Program-made: the position numbers and the translations under genes
In this document: piece by piece, positions 32,047 through 44,829 of the stretch
Numbering within the stretch: position 1 is the first letter of the stretch
Layout: each line of letters begins with the position of its first letter
DNA from: Progne subis subis
Taxonomy: Eukaryota; Chordata; Aves; Passeriformes; Hirundinidae
NCBI GenBank assembly: GCA_022316685.1
Contig: JAKJHU010000046.1
Location: 3,695,001 to 3,759,000 of the forward strand
Length of the DNA: 64,000 bases
Reading direction: 5' to 3'
Notes under the pieces: generated by a model
What the model was told of the DNA's origin: nothing
What the model saw: only the letters and a program-made list of their open reading frames with translations
The model's database searches: none

Positions 32047-34069
32047 AGCAGGGATGCTCCCCCGACCTACACCCTGCCCCAGCTTCCCTCTGTGACTCCT
32101 CCCGGCCTCCGCATCTCAGAGGAGAGCAGGAGCACAGGCAGCTCAGGCATCAGGCCACACCCAGGCACCGGGCACAGCTCTTTCCCACTGCCCTGGGATA
32201 TGCAGCCATCTGGCACCAGGCAGCACTCTCTGCTACAAGGGCAATATCCAAATAAAACAGTTTACAGGTTTCTGCTCCTTCCCTCTCTTCCCAATCCAAA
32301 ACTGAAACAGGATTTCAGCAACCACCAAGTTCCTCCAGGTAAAGAGAGAGACCTGGAGACCGGTGACTTTGAGAGGAAGGCAGGGGGACATTGGAGTGAG
32401 AAATCCTGCTCCCTTCTGTCCTCCTCCCGAGCTGCCCCAGGTGGTGACGAGCACAGGCACTGCTCCTGGCAGCTCTTACAGGTGGGCATGGAGCCACGGG
32501 AGCCAAAGCTCCAGTCGTTCTTAGGTACCTTGCCTCCTTGACAAAGGCTGATCAGTGAGGTCTGAGGGTGCTATATGCTTCAAAATCCCTCTGGCTTGAC
32601 ATCTCAGGATTTGACCCTGAGCACAGGGAGCAAGAAGGGCACCCAGAGACTCCTTCCCTTGCATTTCACAGCACCGGGAGAAGTCTGGGAGAGATGGGTG
32701 ATAGAGGAATGTGACCTGAGTTTTGCGCACAGGTTAAGGAATTAAAGGGACAAATTAGCCTAGACAATAGAAGATCTTTTTCACTGTGGAAGGACTTGGG
32801 GGAGCGGAAGATAATGAAATGCTGCTTCATCAAAGCAGAGGCAGTTTGCAAGCTGCTCTCCCTTGTAACTCTATCGCGTTCACCTCCCGGGACGGACGGC
32901 AAGGGCCGGCAGCCCTGCGCTGGTATCGGGTGCCCTCCCTCCCCTGGGAGCACGGGAGGGGATGCTGGAGCCTTTGCAGAGGGAGGGGCTGGCGGGGCGG
33001 AGGGTTTGTTTTGGGGGCTGTAGGAAGGAGAGGGTGTTGGTGTCTCATTACAGGCCTTAGATCTCTGGAGGGGAAAAGAAAACGGGAAAAAAAAAAAAAA
33101 AGCCCTCAAACTCAAACCACAGGCCTTTGTTAGAGATGCTGTCCGGGAAGGAAGGAAGAAGAGAGGAACAGCTCAAATTCAGTCCTTCGATAATTAAAGC
33201 TTGCAAAAGAATAAAAGGGGAGGGCAAAAAAATAAATAAAAAGGTCCTTCCCTCCTCCCACCTGCTCCCAAAACAGGGCTGCTGTGACTTCCCCGGGGAA
33301 CAAAGAGATGTGGTGAGAATGGGCTTTTGCTTGATCCTGCAGTGTCTGGGAGGGAGCAGCGGGACAAACGTGTGGCCCTGCAGATGGGAGCCCCTCATCA
33401 AAGCTGGGGATAAAGAGGGGGAAATGTGTTTTTCTGTTTCACTGATCATCAGAGCAGGACTAGGACTTCCTGATCCAAGGAAAATTTGGAAACTGAAGAC
33501 AAAAACATTTCCATTCCAAAACTGAGCAGAAAGAAGTCAGACCTTTGTGTTTTTCTGCTAAGCAAAAGAAGAAGAAAATTCAGCCACTGGGCAGCCCACA
33601 GACCCTGACTGCCTTGGTTTGGCTGATCAGAGCATCTTAAGAAATGTGTGTTAACTCAGCACAATTTGGGATTTGTTTCTGCAACACTGCAGGGGTCTGG
33701 GTGTGTGTGGGGTGGCTCCCAGGAGCTCTGTGGGGGCAGGCAAAAAGAATTTGTGCATGACATGTAAAAGACTTCCCACTGCCTTCAGCTGAGGATATCC
33801 CTTTTGGCTGCGCCCACCGGCTCTGTCTTGAGACCTCATGTATGTCCCTAGGTTTAGCAACACTTTTGTGTCCAAGGATTTGGGTTTTTACACTCCCTCT
33901 ACTGCCTCTATTATTTCTTACAGCTTCAGACCTCAAATAATGGCTTTTCCCAAGTGGACTCTGCTATTTTCCAGATAAGAGTGATGTTGCTGAAGCCTGG
34001 GCTGCAGACAAGCACATGGAAGTTAAGGCAGAAAGGTATTTCTTACAGTTCCCCCATGGCATTGAGCAG
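32047..34069. other. Unremarkable non-coding stretch
   Basis: GC-rich to mixed DNA with overlapping short frames. A 15-base A run lies at 33087-33101. 33170-33250 contains an enhancer-like phrase (TTCGATAATTAAAGCTTGC near 33187). CpG is modest at 32872-33000. No gene is recognised. Confidence 0.4.
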
Positions 34070-34135
34070 GGCATGTCAGTCGCTCCTCTGTGCCTCAGTT
34101 TCTTCACCTAATAACTGGGGACAATATGCTCTTGG
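34070..34135 (+). mobile_element. MIR/L2-tailed SINE fragment
   Basis: The phrases GTCAGTCGCTCCTCTGTGCC and TCAGTTTCTTCACC, followed by TAACTGGGGACAATATGCTC, follow the MIR order (cytosine-rich TTAACCTCTCTGTGCC, TCAGTTTCCTCATC, TAAAATGGGGATAATA). The copy is short and diverged. It lies in a frame (34090-34512) that has no recognisable product. Confidence 0.5.
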
Positions 34136-35434
34136 CGCCTGGGCAGCCTGGTGTAGGAACCAGCTCTATGCTGACAGGCACTAACAATGTGCAGAGAGCA
34201 CTCTTGCCAGTTGTCTGCTCTACCAGGTGCCAGGGCAGCACGGATGGGGCTCTGTCATATGGCCCCACCTCTGTGGCTTTCAGATTCCCTCTCCATTCCC
34301 AAGCACAGCTCTGCAATCCCAGCCCAGCTTTTGCACCTCAAAACCCAAGAGAGCAGAACCTTCACGCTGTGCAGTTGCACATCACAGATAGGACACACGG
34401 CCAAATACAGGCGGCTGGGGGCCACCAGGATCCAAGTGTGAGGCTGCAGGCAGCTCATTGCTCTGCACTCCCGTCTGCCAGAATGGAGTTTTGTCGAGAT
34501 AAAGATAAATAAAAACCCCTTAAGAGCTCAAGAAATAGAAAACACAAGTGATACAATGAGACCGTTTTAAACCAGCTGATGTCATGACTCCTGGAGGTTG
34601 GTTTTGCAAGTGCTGCCATGGGGTGACACCAGCTGACTGCTGCACTGGACTAGGGAGAGATCAGAGCCTGCTTTCTGCTCCTGGCACAGCCGTGCTGAGC
34701 GATTTGGGGCTCATGTCTCCATGAGCCTTTCACCTGCTTGGCTTATCTGTATCAGCTGCAGGGTGAAGGATCTCTCACTTGCCTGGGATGGGCTGCAGTG
34801 GGTTCTGTGTGTCATCTAGCACCTTGAGGCTCTTTGAGAGTGCAGCGATGGGTGGGATTCCCAAAGCTGATGGAGTTGTGTGCTTTGGTTGCACTCCCTA
34901 AACAAGCAGCTTTATTATGCTCTCAAGCTGTGTACCTACTCCTAGGGACCAGGAATATTTGCATCCTTTAAGGCTAAAGAAGGAAAAAATACCCCAAATC
35001 TCTCTCCCCATCCTGCCTGATCCCCACAGGCCAGCCTGGTGGTTCCCCGGTGCTCAGTGCCCTCTGTGCCTTCACACTCGGAGGGCTCAGGCCGTGAGGC
35101 CAATCAAGCAGTTGGATTGCCTCAGCACGCCTTACTGCTCCATAATACCTGTCATTCTCCATGGTTGAGTCTGTTTGTGATGCTAGCCATATTCAGGGGT
35201 TATACTGCTGCACTTTTCATAGTCCATGCTGCCCTTCTGCTAAATGCTGCCTTCTGTCTTGCTTAGTCAATGGTTAAACTGGTTGCCACCTCCTCCAGCC
35301 AAGGCTGGCCCTGTGGCTTCCTCCCTGGCTGGCCTATCAGGAGGGGCTGGCAGGACTTCCCACAGCCACCCAGCTCCCCAGGAGCGTTCCACACTACGCC
35401 TGTGGAAGTGTACAAAGTGTCAACCTCAGCGTAG
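34136..35434. other. Unremarkable non-coding stretch
   Basis: Single-copy DNA of mixed composition. An octamer ATTTGCAT occurs at 34957-34964 without a surrounding AT-rich block. No gene or repeat is recognised. Confidence 0.45.
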
Positions 35435-35645
35435 TTTTTAACCTGGAGTGATAGCTTTACTGATTTGCCACTTTACTACTCTTGTTAATGAATTTTTAAT
35501 CTTCTTAATGACATTAAACACGGAAAGTAATTAAGGAAAACAAGTTTGAAACTGCTGACTTAAACCCTTTATTCAGAACTATTTAATGTAGAATTAATTT
35601 GATTTTGCCCATTATTCAAATGAACACATTACCTTCCTGCGCATT
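35435..35645. promoter_or_regulatory. Candidate conserved non-coding element
   Basis: AT-rich, repeat-free block dense in TAAT/ATTA cores: TTGTTAATGAATTTTTAATC near 35483, CTTAATGACATTAAACACGG near 35504, AAGTAATTAAGG near 35525, TAGAATTAATTTG near 35589 and CCCATTATTCAAATG near 35609. No coding frame longer than chance. A T/C-rich patch and a short (TG) run follow at 35650-35692. Regulatory function is inferred. Confidence 0.5.
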
Positions 35646-38600
35646 GGCCTCTTTTCCTTTTTTTTTTCCCCCCTCTGTGTGTGTGTGTGTTTTGTTTTAT
35701 TAAATATGTCTTATAATGCTTTGTCCTTTTTGCTTAGAGGTAACCAGAAAGTTCCTCCCTCCCAATGACAGCAAGGGTCAGCCTTTGGTATCTCCCATGG
35801 GTCTTGTAAAGCCTCCTTGCATCAGGAGTTCAGCTGTGGTTGGGAACGGAGGTAGCACGCCTGAAATACCAGCTTGCTACCACCTGCTCGATTAGGAGAG
35901 AAACGAGCTTTGCCTCTCCGTGAGATGTGCTGGACTGCATCCCTAGCACAGGATGGCACAGCTATGGCAGGGAGCCAGGCCACGTTGGTTTACACCAGAC
36001 CGCCTGGCCCCTGCAAAGGGGGGTCTGAGGGGAGCACCTGGGGAAAAGTAGATGCTCAACTTTAAGATAAAGTGAAAGAGAGTGGTCCTCTCTTCACTGG
36101 TGTCATAAGCTAGACCCTTTCTTTCCACCTTTCTTAAATATTTTTCCTCTGACCCACAAGTACGAAGAGAGCAGGCGTTCACTTGGCATTGCCCCCCAAG
36201 CTGACCTTTCCTTTCTCCAGCCTCGCTATAAACCCTGCTGCCACTTGGAGCCCAAGCATCTGGCCTTGTGGACCTGCTTCCATGCAGACAAGGATTCAAG
36301 GCTATGAATCAGTTACATTCCTGCTGTGATTTTGCTAACTTTACTGCATGCTATCTCTCAAATCCTGACTTCAAAAAGCTGGGAAACTTTAAACAGTCAG
36401 TAAGTTTTCAGCTGCCAGAGGTCTCTGGCTCTGCCCCACCAGCAGCTTCAGTTCTTGAGAAGCCAGCTCTGCTTACGCTCTGACATTATTACAACCCGTA
36501 GGTTCTTCATCTGATTTTCTGCCTCACCCCATGTATTTGGAAGCAGTAGAACCCCTAAAAGTACCCTGGATTTGACCTCCAGTCAGTTCAAAATCCAGCT
36601 CTGCCTCAGGCAGATGCGGTGTCGATTTGGTGGCAGAAGTTGACTAGATTCCATTGAAAAGGACAACTGGTCCTTGTATCCAGGCACAGCTCTGGATACC
36701 TCATCCTTTTTGCTATCAAGAATCCACTTCTGTCATTCCAATGCACTGTATAAATAAGCTGTTTTCTCTGCAGCCACCTGCCTGGCAGAGTAGGTAATGT
36801 CAGTGGAGCCACACAGGCTAGTCTGCTTCTGAAACAATGAGAGTTGTCCAAATATTTGTGTGCATAGGAAGGTTTACTGGATGACAGAGCCAATTTGGGG
36901 CTATAAATCCAGCAGATGTGGTGAAAGTCTCAGCTACAAAGAAGTGCAACAAAAGCACACATCTGAATCTCTCTCTCAGACCTGAATTGGGGAATGCCAA
37001 GGTTTTGTACGAAAAACTTCCTGTACCTTTCCCTGAGCAGAAAAAAACCCTTACTGAGCATTGCAGGGAGGAAAAAATCCTCGATAAAGCTTCATGGAGC
37101 ACCCAGGTTCTCCTTTCTTCATGGATCTGTAATACTATAGTGACTATACTATGTGACTATAGGAAAGCAAGCCCTGAATCGAAAGCTCAGTATTCTGCTG
37201 GAGCGATGGCTTTGATTTGTGGGTCAGTGGTGAGCAGCCAGGTCCTTTGTGACATTTGCTTCTCTGCAAAGACACTGATTCAGTGTGCATTGGAAGTAAT
37301 GACATCCTTTCCCTTGGCTCCAGTACATAACTGGATCATTCCTCAAGCTGGAATATTAAACATGCCGGCAGATTGTCATTAAAACCCTCTTTACTTTATT
37401 ATGTGTTTTTGCTTCAACAGCCAAAACTGGAGGAAAGAAAGAGAGCAAACAATTTCCCCGCATGCTGGCTGGAAGACAGTCCATGAGCACCAAGCTGACT
37501 TTAGCAGGACCTTTTCCAGCAGATGAAACAACGCCGTGGAGCACCACGTGGGATGGGAGCATTGCTCCAGACTCTAAAGGGTCCCACCATGGTACGTGAC
37601 CTCCTCATAGTCAAGACCGCACTTTAATATTACAACAGATGTCATAATCCCTTTGGGCTTTTTGCAGGCAGCAAACTGAGGCGTTGGATAAATGAAATGA
37701 CATGAAAAAAAATCAGCTGGAGAGAAGAGAGCTCAGGTCCCCAGAGTAGCTGGTGTCTGATCTCTCACCTTCAGTCTCTAGTTCTCTTTTGACACACCTG
37801 GATGTGTCACAGAACAGAGACTCAGCATGTCAGAGCTGGATCCTGGAGCATCACGGTGGTCTCCATGCCCTGGGGAACATGCTGAGGAATGAACACCCCA
37901 TTCTCCCCACCTATTGCCTTTATGACTTTAAACTTTGCATTAATGAGCAAATTACTTTCATGTCATATCTGGTATCCAGCTGCTAACCAGCACTTGCCAT
38001 GCTAGATTATGTGCCAGGTCCTTGGGCAATGGGTCTTCTATGCCTTGAACATTGTGTCTGCTGCTTGCTCTGATTATTCCATGTCTTGCACACTTCCTCT
38101 CTTCCTAATAGCAGGATGACAGAAACGTGAGGACAGACATGCAATACATTGTCACTGTAATGCAAATTGCTCCTCTACATTTAGCAGAAAAGCAGTAGAA
38201 AGAGAAGGGGCACAGATACCTCCTCCCAACCTCACTGGGCCAGCCCAGACTGGCTGCTTTTGAGCAAACTGGCCTATCCCCACCACCAAAAGGGCTTCTC
38301 AGTATAAGCTGATGGCAGGAGCTGTTGGGGAAGTCAGCACTGGGGGACAAGCCCAGCCATGGGAAGGGGAAGGTTTGAGACATGAAGGGGGACAGTGAAA
38401 AAGGGGTGGAAAGGAGGGAGGATGGAGAAGAGAAAGGTGAGGAAAAGGAGAGGATTTCAGGTGTCCACACACCCTTCCTGGCACCAGGGGCAGCAGCCTG
38501 CTTGCAGGCCTCTGGCCCGTGCTCCGTTTCCAATTTGGCTTATTTGAGAGCATAAACCTCCCTCCAGTCTGGGCGCCAATAAAAGAGGCAGCTCTGCAGA

Positions 38601-41499
38601 GTCTGCACTCCTCTGTGGCAAGCTGCCGACTTTCATTTCTTTTTACTACTGACTTTGTGTGTCTCTCGCCCCTTTCTCCCATTCTGGGGACTTTATGGAC
38701 TGAGACGCAGCATCCACCTTCCCCAGAGCAGGGGCTGGCTCCAGCCCTGGAATTCCAGGAAATTTCCAAGGTTGTCTCTGGACAGCAGCAGCAAGCATTA
38801 TTGTTTGCACCACCCAGCCCTGTGCAAACAGGGGGCCGTGCCCCACCAACACGGTCATCCTGTGAAGTTTAAACCCCTATCACAGACTGGCAGGGAGCTG
38901 CTCTATCAGAGCCCCTCCCTCTCCTTCCAGAAGGGCATCTACACATCCACATTGCCTATCCCAGCTGCAAGGAGGCACCAAGATGCCAGGGCATCTTGTT
39001 CAGCTCTGTTGCGTGTCCAGGGTGTGCAGCTCCACACAGCCAAGGACAGCGGTGCTCCACTGCTCGATGTCCCACCACCATCACACAAATCAGTTCCACA
39101 TCCATAACTTGTCTGATGTCTGGATGGGCACCACTGCCTTCCCTGGCTGCTGTGCCAGGCTGGTCCTTGCCTCCATGCCTTGGTGGAGGTGCCCACTGCT
39201 CGCTGCAGTCACTCACAGATACATGCTCGGGGAGGAAGGCCTGTGTACCTGTGAGAGAGACTGCTGCCTTGCACGCTGATGACTCTGCAAACTGATTAGG
39301 TAATTAAAATGTTTCAAAGAGAAGAAAAAAATGACAAAGAACAAATGAAAGTGAAGCACAGCCAGGAACAAACCTGGCTGGAAAATAGTACCTTACATAC
39401 AACTCACCACAGTAGTTCTGCATGCCAAACTGGCAGGCAAAAAGCCAACCATCCCTCTGAACAGAAGTTCTGGCTGAGAAATGTGCGCTTTCCAAAAAAG
39501 GGTGTCCTTTTTTCCTAGCACTTTACACCATTCTTTTCTTTTCATAGAAGGTCCAGTCCCTCCCTGTCTCTGAGCAAGCACTCATTTTCTCAGAAATGTC
39601 CACGGAAGAACCATTTCCCAGACATAGGCTGGTACCTTCATGCTCCTGTCTTGTACCTTTCCTGCCCCAAAGTCCTGCTTGTGTCCAGCCCAACACAAAG
39701 AAGCAGGTTCCAGAAAAAGGACCTAGGATACTGAGAAACATGTGGTTTGGGTTTACCTTGTACCAAACAGCTGGCCTATTGACAACCCTCCATATCCACC
39801 CCTGTTGGTGTTTTGATGTCCCAAACGCAGCTGGGCTGTCACAGACAGCTCCAGAGCAAAACAGAAGGCAACAAGATGGAGTTTTTTTCTCGTACAAGTT
39901 GCAAATTCTGAAGTTAACCTTAAGTAGCTTTGCAAATCTTGGCCTCCAGCACCCCTGCTGGCTGCTCCCTCCTCTGCTCAGCAGTGCACGCATGGACGTA
40001 AGATTTCTGACACACGTGTGTCCTGTATATCATCATTATTGTACATTTAGTTATGCCCCTATGCGCATTTTGTAAGACACAATCCAACATGTACATGCCC
40101 AAATTCCCAAGCTGTTTGGGGTGTTCCAGTCTGATTTTGCCATGCTCGTGGCTGCAGTTCAGGACGCACATGTGAAGGTACTCCATGGTGGTTCTGTGTA
40201 TGCATATAAATGAGTTGGCTTTTGTCTACGATATCATGCATTTGGGCCCCAACCCACACGTATCTTATGGCAAAATCACAGACAAATTTTGATATTTATT
40301 TTGTCTTATCTATGCTTCTACTGTATGTGTATGTGAAAGTATTTTATGAAATCCTAAGCCATATCCTGTAATATTCACTTCACATATAGTTGGTTTGTGA
40401 GTAGGGTAGTTATTTTTATTTTATTTTTTGCATGGGTACTAGTGAGTAGATGAACAGCAGAAGAGGAAGAAAGATCACACTGGGAAACCAAATATTTTGG
40501 TATTTGTATTTGTGTTTCTTCTTCACGAGTCTTTCTTTGCCTCAAGGAGCCACTTATGGGGCTGAAATACTGCAAGATCTGGTCTTCTTGTAGTATTCCT
40601 ACCATCCAGGGAGTGAAACACCCTGAGCAGAACAGATCTTACATTATTTCAGCTTCACAGAGTGCTCCCTGAGGCACCGGCGAGAAACATAAGCACAGCT
40701 ACAAAGGCACAGAAAATGCTTGCAACACAGATGCAAGTGCTGAATTCCAAGAGTTCTTCCTCAGAGGAGCAAGCGGCCAGAAGCTTTGACCACCCTGGCT
40801 GGGGCATGCTGCAATGCTTGGGTGGGTGTCCTGCAAGAGGTCCGCTTCGAGTCCGAGTGTTGAGCCCAATCCAAAGTGCAGGAACAGGACTGTGTGAGTG
40901 TTTGCTAGTTCACGGTCCATGACTGGAAGCAATCGCTCTTCCAGGGTGCCACATCAGAGCTGGGGACAAGCTTACTGTCATTTACATGCCGCTCTTTCAG
41001 CATCACCTGGATGCAGGAGGGAACTGCAGTCCGGACTGGAGCCATCACACACACACCAAAACCAGCCCAGAGCGTCTGTCTGTGCCACCCTCGGGCCCTC
41101 TGGGCTTCAAGGTGGCCGGTGCACACCTTAGTCAGGGGGTGCCCATCTCTGGTACCACACAGCCGAGTCCTGCACTGCCAGCATGAACCCAGCCCTCAGG
41201 GAGGCAAATGGGAGCTCTAGATTTGCTCCGATGGTCCTTAGTGCAGGCCTGCTCATGGGTGGGTGACAGAGCTCCTGCTCCTTTCAAGCCAAGGATGAAT
41301 TCATCTTTTCTCTGTTACGTGTCCAAAACACTTCCATGTACCTCCATAAGACCTTTCAAATACGTTACAGACAGACTTTTGCCGAAAAGCACGAGCAGCA
41401 AACCAACAATACAGACACAACTCTCAGAAATTTATGCATTTCAAACCCACTGTGTTTAACCTTATTTTTTTGGAGATGGTTCAGAACTTCACCTGTTCT
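35646..41499. other. Long unremarkable non-coding stretch
   Basis: No gene or confident repeat is seen over nearly 6 kb. Noted: a T/C patch with short (TG)n (35655-35692); a repeated TGACTATA phrase near 37140-37162; a possible minus-strand MIR scrap near 37670-37700; an octamer ATGCAAAT at 38160-38167; a purine-rich patch at 38360-38460; and AT-rich DNA at 39290-39340 and 40260-40450. Frames of up to 159 codons (39596-40075) overlap opposing frames of similar size, so none is credible. Confidence 0.4.
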
Positions 41500-41990
41500 A
41501 CAATAACTGGACACTTTTCGATAGAGATAAAAATTTTCCAAGTAACATCTTCTGCCTTGTCTTAATGCTGGGGAAAATGTTCCATTGCCTCCTAGAATTG
41601 CTGATCTCTGGATAGAAATGGATGGAAAAGTAGAAATTCCAACTTACAGGAAATTCTGTTATTTCTACATTTATTTTCATCATGAAGGGAAATGAAAAAT
41701 GAAGTGGACGGAATGGGGCTGAACAAAATGTTAATTCTGAAGGAAATTCAATGCAGAGGCATGAAAATAATGTTAAAGTTTCTGTTTTGATAGCATTGAA
41801 AAAACAAAATAGCTTATAAATATAATGAGAAAAGCAAAACCAAATAATCCAGTGCATTTTGGGTCAGTTCAAACTTCTGCCAAGAATTCCAGTCAACATT
41901 TAACATTTCCAGAAAATGGTTCAATTTAGAGGATTCTGCATTTTCCAATGGAATACTGGTTCATCAAAATTCTTTTTTGATCAGCTCTCT
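41500..41990. repeat. Possible decayed ancient interspersed repeat
   Basis: This AT-rich segment is filled with variations on GAAATTCC, AAAATGTT and TTTTCCA motifs and ends in TTTTTTGATCAGCTCT near 41973. The composition and the ending resemble an old repeat seen in turtle and crocodilian DNA whose copies end in a 'TTTCGACCAGCTCT'-type phrase. I do not know its family name. The 119-codon minus frame 41498-41857 inside it has no recognisable protein. Confidence 0.35.
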
Positions 41991-42999
41991 TGATTATACT
42001 ATGCAACTAAAGAGGAATGTTTTCTGCTGTAGCCATTTTTTTCTAGCTGCAGGCATGTAATTTACACTTATATTTCAACCGACTAATACCACATTAAGCA
42101 TCCTCTTCAAACTGGACTTTCATTATCGGAGATTACATAACAACAAAAGAAAGCAGCTGTAATGGACAAAAACCTGGAGTGTGTGGCGAGGGAGCCTGTG
42201 ATGCTGTGCCCTGCAGGAGGCCTGTGCTGTGCAGCCTGGGGGTCCCTGCACGTGTCCCCACATCACTGCAGCACCACTGTGTCGCACACCCCATGGCAGA
42301 GCAGCCTGTGCCCCATGAGTGACACACTGGGCTAAGCCTGCAGAACAAATCACTCTTCCTTGTGTTTGAATCAGCTAGAGTCAAATGGAATAGCCATTAA
42401 GCTCTGGCACCCCGGTCCTTCTCTTCTCCCCAAATTATTTTGTTTTCCTTTTTTATTGGTTTCTCTCTTCCTTCTTCAAACTGTCTCCTTCTTATTTTTC
42501 ACCTATGATTATCTTTCTTTTTCCTTAGAATGTCATGGAAGACATTGCCCCGTCTTCAAGGCTGCATGTTTGCAGTTCTTTGGGCTGGTTTTGCAACCTC
42601 CCCTGCTGACCAGTCAACCCTTCCCCAAAAGTGGGCTTGTTCCTTCCAAGGCCTGGCTTTGGAAATTCCAAATTTCCCCTTCCAGAGGCTCTGGGCTTCT
42701 GCACTTCAGCAGGGACGTCATCCTAAACCCGCCCTTCGAGTGACACAGCGGGCAGCACCTGCCAGAAGCTCTCCCCACCCAGACACCCTATTCACACAGC
42801 ATTTCATTAGAAATAAAAAAGACAAGTTAATCTCTTTGGGCTGAAAATGAAGGAAACAATGGGGGTAAAAAAAAAAAATGGATGGAGAAATGATATTTCT
42901 CTCCTCCGGCAAAGGGGCATGTTGGGGGTGGGAAGGAGTGGGGGGGTGGGTAGAGGGAAGGAAGGTTGCTTTATTTTATTGATTTAAAAAAAAAACCCA
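41991..42999. other. Non-coding stretch with G-quadruplex motif
   Basis: Mostly unremarkable. At 42924-42950 the plus strand has G-runs of five, three, seven and three bases with short loops, which fits a quadruplex pattern. A-runs occur near 42866-42878 and 42986-42995. No gene recognised. Confidence 0.4.
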
Positions 43000-43145
43000 C
43001 ACACATATCCCACAGGCGCCAAAAAGCACAGGGCAATGATTAATGTCCCCTCAGAAAAAGAAATTATATAGAATAAATTAAACTACTGTGGCAGCAAATT
43101 GAAAAATAAGGATGTAAATGAGGTTTGAATACTTAATATCTGAGA
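43000..43145. promoter_or_regulatory. Candidate conserved non-coding element
   Basis: AT-rich, repeat-free block beginning after a short CA patch: GGCAATGATTAATGTCCCC near 43032, AAATTATATAGAATAAATTA near 43061, AAATTGAAAAATAAGG near 43096 and GAATACTTAATATCTGAG near 43127. It has sharp edges against GC-rich DNA. Regulatory function is inferred. Confidence 0.4.
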
Positions 43146-44829
43146 AGGGGAAGCGAGTCCCGGGCACGGAGAGAATGGTGAGAAATTGTCAGCGACCCAA
43201 GGGGAGACAGGCCCTTCCCCTGGCCCAGGAGCCCCTCTGCTCTGGGCAGGAGGCCAGCAGCAGGCAGCTGGCATTGGGAGCAGAGCAGGGTGGGCTCACA
43301 CCTGGAGATGGAGTCAGCCACACACAAGCCTGGGGTTGTGCTACACCAGCAGAACCTTGCACAAGCATTTTCACAGCATGCAAAGACTAAAATTTGGCCC
43401 AGCTACTTCAGGTAGCCTCATCAGCAACATTACGTGGCACAGGTCATTCAAGAGAAAGCTAGGGAGCTGCAGGCATTTGCCTGCATTTGCTGCATGGCAT
43501 GCAGTCTTTTTCCTGAGGAAGTGTGAATTGACATCTCCTTGGCATCCACGTCACCTCCAGGTCAGGGGGGCAGTACATGCCCCTGTGCATTGTGGACAGA
43601 GATTTGTGCTACCCAAATTTATGCATTTAGTCTGTTCTGGATGCTCACATGAGCAGCAGCCTGGTTGAAAGCTGGAGCACACAGATCTCCTGCTGTGACA
43701 AGCCAGCCCAACATCTGGAAAGGTCAGCATGAGCCAGGACTAAGGATGGGAAACCTCATGAGGCAAGCGACAGAAAAGCCATGGCAGGCATACTATCCTC
43801 ACACTGGCCGTGTTTGTATGGAAAACCCCTGGCCAGAGCCCTTTTTCCCAGGGCTCCCTCAGCTCAGCTTGGCCAGCATGTAAGGGTGACCACATTCAGA
43901 TTTGGATGCAGGCTGCCATTTGCCATGCAGAGCTGCAACAGCTCTGTTAAATCCATTAGCTGTCAGCTTGCATGTCACCCAGCGTGTGGTGTGGTCCCCC
44001 TGGATGACACATTAGCAGGTACACAGAAATCAAACTTCAGCTCCCATCTCTGGCAAGGGTTCCTCGCGTCACCACTGTGAAGTCGCTTCTTCTTTCACTG
44101 CCCTGACCCTAGCGGTGGGACAATACGGTGCAGTGAGATCTGGCACTGGAAAGCATGGAGGAGGTCTATGTTTGTGTATCAGGGCTGTGGTGCTGGTGCT
44201 AAGTGTTGGGACTGACAAAGGATCCTACAGGAAACCTGCTGCTGTGTCCTGCCATATGCAGCTGGCCCTTGTGCTTATTTTCCTTGAATTGTATCGGTGC
44301 AGGTGAAAGATCCTGACTGGGGATTAAACATGTTAACACCAAAACAAAACACAAAGCACAAAAAGCTTGCCTTGGGGCTCATTTCTAGGAGTTCACTAAG
44401 GCAGCAAGTGTCCAAGGAAAGGGCTGCTGATATCAAAGACAAAGAAGATATATAGTGGGGTTCTAGGGGTACCCTTCCTACACTAGCGCTGAAATCTGGG
44501 CATACCGGACCCCCACTGCTATCCTGCTTCAGGCTAAGGGCTGTACTTTTGTCCTTCTGCCAAAAATGAGAGAGAAAACCTGGTTACTCAGAAAAAGGGG
44601 AGTAAAGAACACTGCCACTCTTTGTCCCACTGGAACTGAGCACAGGAGGGTGGCTCAGCCCAGGAGCCACCAGTGCAGGAGCCCTGCAGCGCCACGTGCA
44701 GCTTTTCCGCCTGGGAGTTTGCTCCTGACCTGAGCTTCCTGACTGCAGGAAGGACTTGTCAAACTGCAGGAGGCAGAATGAGAAGGGGGAGAAGGGGGAA
44801 GAGTGCAGGGGTAGCAGCCCAATGGGCGT
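43146..44829. other. Unremarkable non-coding stretch
   Basis: Mixed to GC-rich DNA with overlapping frames, the longest 160 codons (43186-43668), none recognised. A 16-bp inverted repeat (GCAGGCA-TT-TGCCTGC) lies at 43469-43484, inside a patch of repeated GCATTTGC/GCATG phrases. Confidence 0.4.

Noticed and set aside
31975..32541. 188-codon plus-strand frame with S-Q/H-G repeats
   Set aside because: The repeats come from an imperfect hexamer simple repeat; the remainder has no family likeness.
37138..37164. Repeated TGACTATA words
   Set aside because: Two copies with small differences in AT-rich DNA; no wider structure.
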